This document shows positions 1 through 6,030 of a DNA stretch of 7,324 nt, in pieces. This stretch comes from Actinomycetes bacterium (GTDB taxonomy: Bacteria; Actinomycetota; CALGFH01): the NCBI GenBank assembly GCA_030152105.1, contig JASLIH010000368.1, forward strand, positions 1-7,324, read 5' to 3'. The first letter of the stretch is position 1; each line of letters starts with the position of its first letter. Under the pieces are notes generated by a model. It was given only the letters and a program-made list of their open reading frames with translations, was not told where the DNA came from and ran no database searches. A program made the translations under genes and the position numbers.

Positions 1-1645
1 CCGGCAGGTGTCGGACCACCCGACGGGGGTTGTCGCCGCCGGGCTCACCCCCGACGGCGAACGTGTCGTCTGGTTCGAGGACTCCAAGGGCGACGAGGTC
101 GGCCGCTGGCTCCAGCAGCCGTTCGACGGCGGCGAGGCGACCCCCCTGGTGGCCGATGCCGAGCCGGCCTGGAGCGCCGGGCTCGCCCTCGGGCCCAAGG
201 GCCGGGTGGCGGTCGGGCTCGCCAGCCGGGACGGCTTCTCGGTCCGGGTCGGCGAGATCGGCGGCGCCAGTGAGGAGCTGTACCGCCACCAGGAGATGGT
301 CGACGTCGGCGGCCTGAGCCGCGACGGCCGCCTGCTGGTCGTCCACCACGCCGAGCACGGCGACAACCTGCACCCGGCCCTGCGCGCCTTCGAGCTGGAG
401 GGCATGACCGCGGTTGCCGACCTGTGGGACGGCGAGGGCCTGGCCCTGTTCGTGGCCTCGGCCGGGTTCTCGCCGGTGGCCGGGGACGGGCGCCTGGTCG
501 TGCTCGGCGACCGGACCGGGCGGCTGCGGCCGGCCATCTGGGACCCGGTGGCCACCGAACGGGTCGACCTCGAGCTGGAGCTGCCCGGCGAGGTCGACGT
601 GGCCGACTGGTGGCCGGACGCCGCCTCGCTGCTGGTCGTCCACACCTACATGGGCCGCAACGAGCTCTACCGCCTCGACCTGCGCAGCGGCGCCCTTGAG
701 CGGCTCGACCACCCGGCCGGGTCGATCCAGCGGGCCGGGGTGCGGCCCGACGGGACCGTCTGGTACCGGCTGTCCTCGGGCGCGGCCGCCCCCGAGGTCC
801 GGGCCGTCGGAACCGAGGAGGCCGTCCTGCGCCCGCCCGGGCCGCGCGCCCCCTCCGGAGTCGCCTACGAGAGCTGGACCTTCCCCAACCCCCAGGGGGA
901 CCAGGTCCACGGGTTCCTGGCCGTGCCCTCGGGGGCGGGGCCGCACCCGACGGTGCTGATCGTCCACGGCGGCCCCCATCACCACGACGCCGACAGCTGG
1001 GACCCGGAGGTCCAGGCGTTCGTCGACCACGGCTACGCGGTCGGCCTCGTCAACTACCGCGGCTCCACCGGCTACGGCAAGGCCTGGCAGGACGTGCTCG
1101 AGGGCGACCCCGGCCGCCCCGAGATCGAGGACGTCGTCGCCGGCCGCGACGACCTGGTCGCCCGTGGCCTGGCCGACCCCGACCAGGTGGTGATCAGCGG
1201 CGCCTCATGGGGCGGGTACGTGACCCTGCAGGCGATCGGGACCGTCCCCCAAGGCTGGCGAGCGGCCATGGCCGTGGTCCCGGTGGCCGACTACCTGTCG
1301 GCCTACGCCGATGAGTCCGAGGCCCTGCAGGCCTTCGACCGCAGCCTGTTCGGCGGCGGCCCCGAGGACAAGCACGACCTGTACGTCGAGCGGTCGCCCA
1401 TCACCTATGTCGACCGGGTCGCTACCCCGGTGCTGCTGATGGTGGGCGACAACGACACCCGCTGCCCGCTCCAGCAGGTGCTCAACTACGCCGCGCGCCT
1501 GACCGAGCTGGGCCGGCCGTTCGAGCTCGACCGCTTCGACGCCGGCCACGGCGCCCTGGTCGTCAACGAGCGCATCCGCCAGATGGAGACGCTGCTGCGG
1601 TTTGCCGCCAAGTACGTCCCCGGCGGCGCCGAGCCGGAGGCCTGA
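1..1645 (+). CDS. S9 family serine peptidase (prolyl oligopeptidase type), 5' end cut by window
   Basis: Probable cytosolic serine peptidase that cleaves short peptides, or acyl-peptides, through an alpha/beta-hydrolase domain gated by a beta-propeller. The frame is open from the first bases. Numbering from the GTG at 8 gives 545 residues. Residues 1-280 are a WD/TolB-like propeller with repeated 'PDG' blades, and residues 285-540 are the S9 catalytic domain. Visible are the oxyanion-region HGGPH (H320-H324), the nucleophile motif GASWGG (S400), the acid in GDNDTRCP (D483) and the base in DAGHG (H514), so the triad is complete. Members usually run 600 residues or more, and the text starting at the GTG already looks like the inside of a propeller blade ('TDHP.GV..' type). 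No ribosome site can be seen before it. I therefore infer that the true start lies upstream of the window. The stop is TGA at 1643. The next gene is convergent, 25 bases away, so the two are not co-transcribed. The exact substrate (oligopeptidase versus acylaminoacyl-peptidase) cannot be told. Confidence 0.93.
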   Translation, partial: RQVSDHPTGVVAAGLTPDGERVVWFEDSKGDEVGRWLQQPFDGGEATPLVADAEPAWSAGLALGPKGRVAVGLASRDGFSVRVGEIGGASEELYRHQEMVDVGGLSRDGRLLVVHHAEHGDNLHPALRAFELEGMTAVADLWDGEGLALFVASAGFSPVAGDGRLVVLGDRTGRLRPAIWDPVATERVDLELELPGEVDVADWWPDAASLLVVHTYMGRNELYRLDLRSGALERLDHPAGSIQRAGVRPDGTVWYRLSSGAAAPEVRAVGTEEAVLRPPGPRAPSGVAYESWTFPNPQGDQVHGFLAVPSGAGPHPTVLIVHGGPHHHDADSWDPEVQAFVDHGYAVGLVNYRGSTGYGKAWQDVLEGDPGRPEIEDVVAGRDDLVARGLADPDQVVISGASWGGYVTLQAIGTVPQGWRAAMAVVPVADYLSAYADESEALQAFDRSLFGGGPEDKHDLYVERSPITYVDRVATPVLLMVGDNDTRCPLQQVLNYAARLTELGRPFELDRFDAGHGALVVNERIRQMETLLRFAAKYVPGGAEPEA

Positions 1646-1670
1646 TCCAGTCCCGGTCCCTCCCCGGCGG

Positions 1671-2723
1671 CTAGTAGTAGACCCCTGGCTCGACCACGTT
1701 GCGCAGGGGCCGGCCGTCCAGGTAGCGGCGCAGGTTGTCGGCGAACAGCTCGGCGATGCGCTCGTTCTCCCTGGCCGAGAGGGCGGCCGCGTGCGGGGTG
1801 ACGAGCACGTTGGGCAGCGTCCACAGGGGCGAGTCGGCGGGCAGGGGCTCGGTGGCGAACACGTCCAGGACCGCGCCGGCGATGCGCCGGTCGCGGAGGG
1901 CGTCGATCAGGGCCGGCTCGTCGACCACCCCGCCCCGCCCGATGTTGACGAAGATGCAGCTCGCCGGGAGACGCTCGATCGTCGCCCGGTCGACCAGCCC
2001 GGCCGTCTGCTCGGTCATGGGCAGGCTCACCACCATGGCGTCGGCCTGGCCCGCCAGCTCGGCCAGGCGCCGGGGGCCGTGGACCTCGTCGACCCACTCA
2101 GGGGGCGGGCCCTCGGTGCGCCGGAACCCGACCGTGCGCATGCCCAGCGCCTTGCCCAGCCGGGCCACCTCACGCCCGATATCGCCCAGCCCGAGCAGGA
2201 ACAGGGTCTGGCCGGACAGCTCCCGGACCGGCCGGCGGACCTCGGGCCAGGCCCTGGCCCGCTGGTCCTCGATCAGTCGGGGCAGCTCCTTGGCCACGGC
2301 CAGCAGCCCGAGGATCGCGAACTCGGCCAGGGGCACCGCGTGGACGCCGCTGGAGGTGGTGATGACGACCCGCTCCAGGGCGTCGGGCGTCAGCCCGGCC
2401 TTGCCCACCTGCTCGCCCGCCCCGGCGCTGGTGGCATGGACCCAGCGCAGCCGAGGCAGCCCGTTGACCACCTCGGCCAGGCCCTCGGTGGAGTCCTCGG
2501 GGACGCCGAACAGCACCTCGGCCCGGTCCAGCAGGGCCCGCCAGCGGGCCTCGCCCTCGGCGTCCCGGGCAAAGGACGGGTCGCCACGGTGGTCCCCCGG
2601 GTAGCGGGCCGGCGGGAGCAGGTCGGGCTCGAACAGCACCTCGGCCCGCGGGTCGGCGGCCTGGATCCGGGCCGCCAGCTCGGCCTCCAGCGGCGAGGCG
2701 ATCAGCACCTGGGTACGGGTCAT
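1671..2723 (-). CDS. D-2-hydroxyacid dehydrogenase (NAD(P)-dependent)
   Basis: Reversible NAD(P)-linked interconversion of a 2-oxoacid and a D-2-hydroxyacid in the cytosol; the substrate is not predictable. The 350 residues are close to the family norm. The nucleotide-binding motif GLGDIG lies at residues 178-183, followed by the family signature. Catalytic residues are all present: R263 in NIGRGG, E292 in TEPLP and H311 in TPHAA. The stretch LRWVHATSAGAGEQ (92-105) is typical of the subfamily often labelled glyoxylate/hydroxypyruvate reductase-like. The ATG at 2723 lies 6 bases after the TGA of the upstream kinase gene. A GGGAGG Shine-Dalgarno (2735-2740) sits inside the end of that kinase gene, so translation is probably coupled and the two genes form an operon transcribed leftwards. 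It ends in tandem TAC TAC TAG and converges on the S9 peptidase; no convincing terminator is visible in the 25-base gap. Alternatives within the family include phosphoglycerate or formate dehydrogenase-like enzymes, but the length and linker fit a general D-2-hydroxyacid dehydrogenase better. Confidence 0.93.
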   Translation of the reverse strand: MTRTQVLIASPLEAELAARIQAADPRAEVLFEPDLLPPARYPGDHRGDPSFARDAEGEARWRALLDRAEVLFGVPEDSTEGLAEVVNGLPRLRWVHATSAGAGEQVGKAGLTPDALERVVITTSSGVHAVPLAEFAILGLLAVAKELPRLIEDQRARAWPEVRRPVRELSGQTLFLLGLGDIGREVARLGKALGMRTVGFRRTEGPPPEWVDEVHGPRRLAELAGQADAMVVSLPMTEQTAGLVDRATIERLPASCIFVNIGRGGVVDEPALIDALRDRRIAGAVLDVFATEPLPADSPLWTLPNVLVTPHAAALSARENERIAELFADNLRRYLDGRPLRNVVEPGVYY

Positions 2724-2729
2724 GGCGGC

Positions 2730-4178
2730 TCAGGCCTCCCGTTCGACGGGCGGGACGACAGCGGTGGCGATGCTGCCCCGGCCGGCCGGGTGGGACAAGG
2801 TGAACTGGCCGCTCAGCTCCTCCTCGACCAGCGCCCTGACCAGCCGCAGGCCGAGCCCGCCCCCCTCAGGGGGCCCGAGCTCGGTCCCGGGTCGGGCCAG
2901 CGTGTGCCCCTCGCCGTCGTCGTGGACCTCCAGCACGACCGGCTCGTCCTCGCCGCCGCGCAGCTGGACTGTGACTGTCCCGCGCCCGTCGCCCAGACCG
3001 TGCTCGACCGCGTTCTGGACCAGCTCGTTCAGCACCACCGCCAGCGGCGTGGCCACGGCCGCGTCCACCCGCACCGACGCCGTGTGGAGCTCGATGTGGG
3101 CGTCCTCGCGGGCGAGCGAGCCGGCCAGCATCTTGACGATCCGGCGGGCCACGTCGGCCATGTCGACCGCGCCCTCGAACTCCTCGGTCAGGGTCTCGTG
3201 GACCAGCGCGATCGAGGTGATCCGGCGCACCGAGTCCTCAAGGGCGGCCACCGCCTGCGGGTGGTCGCCGAGCCGGCGGGCCTGGAGCCGGAGCAGGGAG
3301 GCGACCGTCTGGAGGTTGTTCTTGACCCGGTGGTGGACCTCGCGGATGGTCGCCTCGCGCCGGGAGATGACCCGGTCGCGCCGGCGCAGCTCGGTCGCCT
3401 CCCGGACCAGCACCAGGGCCCCCCGGCGGCCGGCGCCCCGCAGCAGCGGGACCACCCGGATGTCGGTGACGGCCCCGGCGGCTTCGATCTCGGACTCGAC
3501 CGGGCGGCCGCCGGCCATCGCCTCGGCCACCAGGATCGCCGCCCGGTGGGGGAGCGGCTGGCCGAGCGGCAGGGCGTTGGTGCCCATGCGCCGGAAGGCC
3601 GAGGTGGCGTTTGGGCTGGCGAACTCGACCCGGCCGCTGGCGTCGAGCACGACCAGGCCGTCCCCGACCCGTGGCGAGGCTGTCGGGTCGGTGGCCTCCA
3701 CGAACGGGAACGCGCCGTTGGTCACCATCTCGAGCAGGGCCTCGGCCGCGCCCAGGTAGGACGCCTCCAGCCGCCCGGTGGGGCGGGCCGGGGTCTCGGG
3801 TGACTCGACGCTGAGCACGGCGACGATCTCGCCCCGGTGGCGGACGGGCACGGTCTCGACCCGGACCGGCTCGGCGTCGATCAGGATCGGCTCCAGCGAG
3901 CGCTGGCGCCGGCCCTCCCGCCAGGCCCGCTCGACGTACGGGTGCCAGGTCGGCTCGACCACCTGGCCGACGAGGTCGGCCGGGTAGAGCGTGCGGGCGG
4001 TGTAGGGGCGCAGCTGGCCGACGATACGGAAGCTCTCGCTGCCCTCGACGGCCAGGAACAGCAGCAGGTCGGCGAAGGCGAGGTCGGCGATCAGCTGCCA
4101 GCCCGCCATCAGGCTGTGGAGGTGCTCGATCGCGTCGTCGGACAGCCGGCGCCGGACCGGCGGGACAACATCAGTCAT
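2730..4178 (-). CDS. pdtaS: PdtaS-like soluble sensor histidine kinase (GAF-PAS-HisKA_2-HATPase)
   Basis: Cytosolic two-component kinase of 482 residues with no membrane segment; mycobacterial PdtaS is similar in length (about 500). Domains in order: an N-terminal GAF-type 'H_kinase_N' sensor (about 12-150, opening with the family-like stretch DDAIEHLHSLMAGWQLIADL), a PAS domain (about 165-262), a HisKA_2 dimerisation domain with EVHHRVKNNLQ (phospho-acceptor most likely H283, the conserved second His), and a HATPase_c domain. The latter has N-box NELVQNAVEHG (384-394), G1 DDGEG (420-424) and G2 GGGLGL (439-444), so it should be active. In mycobacteria PdtaS phosphorylates PdtaR, an ANTAR RNA-binding regulator that antiterminates transcripts; no pdtaR is present in this window. 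The protein contains no cysteine at all. The ATG at 4178 has no strong Shine-Dalgarno in front of it (only GGCTAGGC-like text), so the start is the best available rather than certain. It is the first gene of a two-gene operon with the downstream dehydrogenase and is divergent from the DUF4397 cluster. Confidence 0.92.
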   Translation of the reverse strand: MTDVVPPVRRRLSDDAIEHLHSLMAGWQLIADLAFADLLLFLAVEGSESFRIVGQLRPYTARTLYPADLVGQVVEPTWHPYVERAWREGRRQRSLEPILIDAEPVRVETVPVRHRGEIVAVLSVESPETPARPTGRLEASYLGAAEALLEMVTNGAFPFVEATDPTASPRVGDGLVVLDASGRVEFASPNATSAFRRMGTNALPLGQPLPHRAAILVAEAMAGGRPVESEIEAAGAVTDIRVVPLLRGAGRRGALVLVREATELRRRDRVISRREATIREVHHRVKNNLQTVASLLRLQARRLGDHPQAVAALEDSVRRITSIALVHETLTEEFEGAVDMADVARRIVKMLAGSLAREDAHIELHTASVRVDAAVATPLAVVLNELVQNAVEHGLGDGRGTVTVQLRGGEDEPVVLEVHDDGEGHTLARPGTELGPPEGGGLGLRLVRALVEEELSGQFTLSHPAGRGSIATAVVPPVEREA

Positions 4179-4247
4179 GGCGTCAGCCTAGCCGTCCCGG
4201 GGCCCGCTGGTCCGCTCTGGAGGAGCCGCGCAAAAGCCGTAAGCAGC

Positions 4248-4275
4248 TCGTATACGACCAGACGACCAATGGTCG
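4248..4275. promoter_or_regulatory. Candidate operator: 10-bp palindrome plus CGACCA inverted/direct repeats
   Basis: A perfect 10-base palindrome TCGTATACGA (4248-4257) is followed by the inverted repeat CGACCA-A-TGGTCG (4263-4275). CGACCA also occurs at 4255-4260 overlapping the palindrome, giving two direct copies and one inverted copy of the same hexamer within 21 bases. It lies 70-97 bases upstream of the kinase start. Such clustered half-sites usually mark a dimeric regulator. The binding protein is unknown. Confidence 0.4.
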
Positions 4276-4293
4276 AGACAAATCCGCGAGCGA

Positions 4294-4299
4294 ATACTA
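4294..4299 (-). promoter_or_regulatory. Candidate -10 element for the kinase-dehydrogenase operon
   Basis: On the minus strand the hexamer reads TAGTAT, keeping the TA...T core of an actinobacterial -10. No good -35 lies 16-18 bases upstream, which is common in this phylum but leaves the call weak. If real, transcription would begin near 4287 and the palindrome cluster would lie just inside the leader. A second weak option on the same strand is TTGTCT (4281-4276) with TCGTAT 18 bases on. Confidence 0.25.
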
Positions 4300-4367
4300 C
4301 CCCGTTCACCTGCTCTTCTGATCCGAACTACGCAGAATTGGGGGCGCTCGCACGAAAGGTCAGGGAA

Positions 4368-4373
4368 GATAAT
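4368..4373 (+). promoter_or_regulatory. Candidate -10 element for the DUF4397-sortase cluster
   Basis: GATAAT matches the bacterial -10 consensus at five of six positions and is a rare A/T-rich word in this GC-rich DNA. There is no recognisable -35 at 16-18 bases; TTGGGG at 4338 is too far away. A start near 4380 would give a leader of about 100 bases that includes the second hairpin. Confidence 0.3.
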
Positions 4374-4400
4374 GCCTGTCGAAACGGCTCGTGACGGCAT
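4372..4400 (+). promoter_or_regulatory. Hairpin 1 (ATGCC-T-GTC / GACGGCAT) in the divergent spacer
   Basis: ATGCC (4372-4376) and GTC (4378-4380) pair with GAC (4393-4395) and GGCAT (4396-4400). The result is an 8-bp stem with one bulged T and a 12-base loop. It overlaps the candidate -10 hexamer, so it may be a protein-binding inverted repeat or the 5' end of the leader rather than both. No T-run follows, so it is not a classic intrinsic terminator. Confidence 0.35.
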
Positions 4401-4434
4401 GCGTGGCGGGATCGCGGGGGGCGCACCAACTCGC

Positions 4435-4464
4435 CGTCGTTCGCGTCCCCCCGGACGAACGACG
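4435..4464 (+). promoter_or_regulatory. Leader hairpin 2 just upstream of the Shine-Dalgarno
   Basis: CGTCGTTCG (4435-4443) is perfectly complementary to CGAACGACG (4456-4464). Inside it TCC (4446-4448) can pair with GGA (4453-4455) around a CCCC loop, with a 2-base bulge between the two stems. The 3' arm is part of a tandem heptamer CGAACGA (4456-4462 and 4463-4469), so the 5' arm can pair in two registers, the second abutting the ribosome site. The C-rich loop is also complementary to the GGGG of 4473-4476. This layout could control translation of the DUF4397 gene; that role is inferred from structure only. Confidence 0.5.
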
Positions 4465-4468
4465 AACG

Positions 4469-4474
4469 AGGAGG
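4469..4474 (+). promoter_or_regulatory. Perfect AGGAGG ribosome binding site of the DUF4397 gene
   Basis: AGGAGG is a full match to the anti-Shine-Dalgarno and lies 4 bases before the ATG at 4479, a slightly short spacing. It continues into GGG, which could be captured by the C-rich loop of the hairpin just upstream. It fixes the start codon of the following gene. Confidence 0.8.
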
Positions 4475-4478
4475 GGCA

Positions 4479-5321
4479 ATGCAACGCCGACGACTGGCCG
4501 CCGCCGTCCTGGCCGCCTTGACAGCGGCCCTGCTCACCGTGCCCGGGGTCGCCGTCGGCGCTCAGGCGAACGACCAGTCGCTGGTCCGGGTGGCCCACTT
4601 CGCCCCAGGCCTGCTCAAGGGCGACGTGTACGTCGTCTATGTCAACGGCCGGCTCCAGCTCAAGGGCGTGCCGTTCAAGACCGTCTCGGACTACCTCAAG
4701 GTCAAGCCCGGGAAGTTCAAGGTCGAGGTGCGCGAGGCCGGCGAGCCGGCGAACTCGCCCCCGGTGGTCGCGGCCACGGTCGAGCTGGAGGCCGGCAAGG
4801 CCTACACCGTCGCCGTGTTCGGCCAGCTCACCTCCGTCCAGGCGGCGCTGCTGACCGACGACCTGTCGCGCCCGGCCGACAGCAAGAGCAAGGTCCGGCT
4901 CATCCAGGCCATCCCTGGTGAGAGCGCGGTGGACCTGGTCGACGGCGGCGACGTGCTCATCTCCAACGCCAAGTTCCCTTCGGCCAGCGACTACCAGGAG
5001 GTCCCGGCGGGCTCGGCCGACCTCGAGGTCCACAAGACCGGCACCGGCGAGGTCCTGGCCAAGTCGAACAACGTCAAGCTGACCAGCGGGTCGATCTCGT
5101 CGCTGGTGGCGGTGGGCGGCATCGGCGAGAAGGTCGAGCTGCTCGACATCAATGACGCGGCCTCGGCGGTGTCCGCCGCCGGCGGGGTCGCCACCGGGGC
5201 CGGCGGGACCGCCCCCAGCCCCAGCCCGGGTGGGCGCCGGTTCGCCCTGCTCCTACTGATCGGCTGCGGCCTTGCCGCCGCCACCGGGTTCGTCGTGCAG
5301 CAGCGGCGGTCGAGCCGCTAG
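4479..5321 (+). CDS. Secreted, membrane-anchored tandem DUF4397 protein
   Basis: Exported surface protein of 280 residues of unknown function. Residues 1-28 form a signal peptide (MQRRR, a hydrophobic Ala/Leu run, then VAVGAQA as the likely cleavage zone). Two DUF4397 beta-sandwich-type domains follow, about 35-125 and 138-225. They align in an exact 100-residue register: F66/F166, SDY 70-72/170-172, V75/V175, G78/G178, EV 83-84/183-184 and G88/G188. A Gly/Ala/Pro/Ser linker (about 228-252) leads to a hydrophobic helix (255-273) and the basic tail QQRRSSR. This is the shape of a sortase substrate or stalked wall protein, but there is no LPXTG-like pentapeptide before the helix. It is preceded by a perfect Shine-Dalgarno and followed 16 bases later by a class F sortase, a pairing I recall from other actinobacteria. 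Function beyond cell-surface location is unknown. Confidence 0.9.
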   Translation: MQRRRLAAAVLAALTAALLTVPGVAVGAQANDQSLVRVAHFAPGLLKGDVYVVYVNGRLQLKGVPFKTVSDYLKVKPGKFKVEVREAGEPANSPPVVAATVELEAGKAYTVAVFGQLTSVQAALLTDDLSRPADSKSKVRLIQAIPGESAVDLVDGGDVLISNAKFPSASDYQEVPAGSADLEVHKTGTGEVLAKSNNVKLTSGSISSLVAVGGIGEKVELLDINDAASAVSAAGGVATGAGGTAPSPSPGGRRFALLLLIGCGLAAATGFVVQQRRSSR

Positions 5322-5337
5322 AGACTGCCGGGATGTC

Positions 5338-6030
5338 ATGACCAGGGGAGACAGGGTCCGCCGAGGGGTGGTCGTGCTGAGTCTGGTGGTCGCCGGCGCG
5401 GCCGGCTGCGCCGGAGGCCGGCCGACGGGGGAGCGCGTGTCGCAGGCGGCTCCCCCGGCCAGCCGTTCCGCGGTCGCCGGAGCCACCAGCACCCAGCCGG
5501 CCTTGGGCCCGACCCGATCCACCGAGGTCATCAACTTCCCGGTGGGGTCGTGGCGGCGCCTGCCCCCGTCGCCCCCGGTGCGGGTCGAGATCCCCGCCAT
5601 CGGCGTGTCCTCGTCCCTGGTCCGGCTCGGCCTCAACCCCGACCGGACCATGGAGGTGCCCGGCGACTTCCAGGTCGCCGGCTGGTTCACCGGCGCCCCT
5701 CAGCCCGGCCAGCTCGGCCCGGCCGTGATCGCCGGCCACGTCGACTCCCGGACCGGGCCGGCGGTGTTCTACCGGCTGCGCGACCTGCGCCCCGGCGACC
5801 AGATCCGGGTGGTCAGGGCCGACCGCCGGGTCGTCAGGTTCAAGGTCGACTCGCTGGCCAGCTACCCCAAGCAGTCGCTGCCGCCCGACGCCGTCTACGG
5901 CGCCACCACCACTCCGGCGCTGCGCCTCATCACCTGCGCCGGCTCCTTCGACCGGTCCAGCCGCAGCTACCGCGACAACCTGGTCGTCTCGGCCACCAGG
6001 GTCCCCGACGGCGCGGGAGCGGCCCGGTGA
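5338..6030 (+). CDS. Class F sortase (cysteine transpeptidase), putative lipoprotein
   Basis: Extracytoplasmic cysteine transpeptidase of 230 residues. Sortases cut a sorting signal and join the protein to the wall or another acceptor. The catalytic set is present: H134 in IAGHVDS, C200 in LITCAG and R212 in SYRDN. The fold signature VRVEIPAIGV opens the domain at 81, and PAVFYRLRDLRPGD covers the core strand region. The N-terminus has MTRGDRVRR, a hydrophobic stretch and a lipobox-like AAGC with C24. It may therefore be a lipoprotein; alternatively the stretch may serve as a plain signal anchor. Residues 25-75 are a Pro/Ser/Thr-rich spacer. I chose the ATG at 5338: the open frame extends back to 5272, but that would overlap the DUF4397 gene and put charged, Pro/Ser/Gly-rich text before the signal sequence. 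GGGA (5330-5333) is a weak ribosome site. The gene starts 16 bases after the DUF4397 stop and its TGA overlaps the next start. Its most likely client is the DUF4397 neighbour, by context only. Confidence 0.92.
   Translation: MTRGDRVRRGVVVLSLVVAGAAGCAGGRPTGERVSQAAPPASRSAVAGATSTQPALGPTRSTEVINFPVGSWRRLPPSPPVRVEIPAIGVSSSLVRLGLNPDRTMEVPGDFQVAGWFTGAPQPGQLGPAVIAGHVDSRTGPAVFYRLRDLRPGDQIRVVRADRRVVRFKVDSLASYPKQSLPPDAVYGATTTPALRLITCAGSFDRSSRSYRDNLVVSATRVPDGAGAAR

Larger units (their letters stand above)
4179..4478. other. Divergent intergenic region with regulatory potential
   Basis: This is the only long non-coding stretch of the window, separating two divergently transcribed operons. The part from about 4230 to 4390 is visibly richer in A/T than the genes around it, as expected of promoter DNA. 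From left to right it holds a palindrome cluster (4248-4275), candidate -10 elements for both directions, two hairpins (4372-4400 and 4435-4464) and a strong Shine-Dalgarno (4469-4474) for the plus-strand gene. Open frames crossing it, such as a minus-strand one spanning 4188-5033, are shadows of the DUF4397 gene. I do not recognise a known riboswitch class. Confidence 0.8.

Noticed and set aside
1646..1670. A possible bidirectional terminator between the convergent genes
   Set aside because: Only a 4-bp CCGG/CCGG pairing is possible in the 25 bases, with no T-run on either strand.
2722..3759. A 345-codon plus-strand frame opposite the kinase
   Set aside because: Ser/Arg/Thr/Ala-rich composition with no motif; a shadow of the kinase gene.
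1602..3803. A 733-codon plus-strand open frame antisense to the dehydrogenase and kinase genes
   Set aside because: It spans two well-supported minus-strand genes with intact catalytic motifs. Its own translation is low-complexity Gly/Gln/Pro/Arg/Leu/Asp text without any domain, as expected of an antisense shadow in very GC-rich DNA.
4372..4464. A known riboswitch in the leader
   Set aside because: Two hairpins are clear, but I could match no conserved aptamer core, and neither is followed by a T-run.
4188..5033. A 281-codon minus-strand frame through the spacer into the DUF4397 gene
   Set aside because: It lies opposite a gene with a clear signal peptide and tandem domains, and its translation shows no family signature.
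5272..5337. A longer sortase start at 5272
   Set aside because: It would overlap the DUF4397 gene by 50 bases and place 22 Pro/Ser/Arg-rich residues before a normal signal sequence; the ATG at 5338 fits better.
5149..5739. A 196-codon minus-strand frame opposite the DUF4397 end and sortase
   Set aside because: Gly/Arg/His-rich shadow; the sortase on the other strand has His, Cys and Arg catalytic residues.
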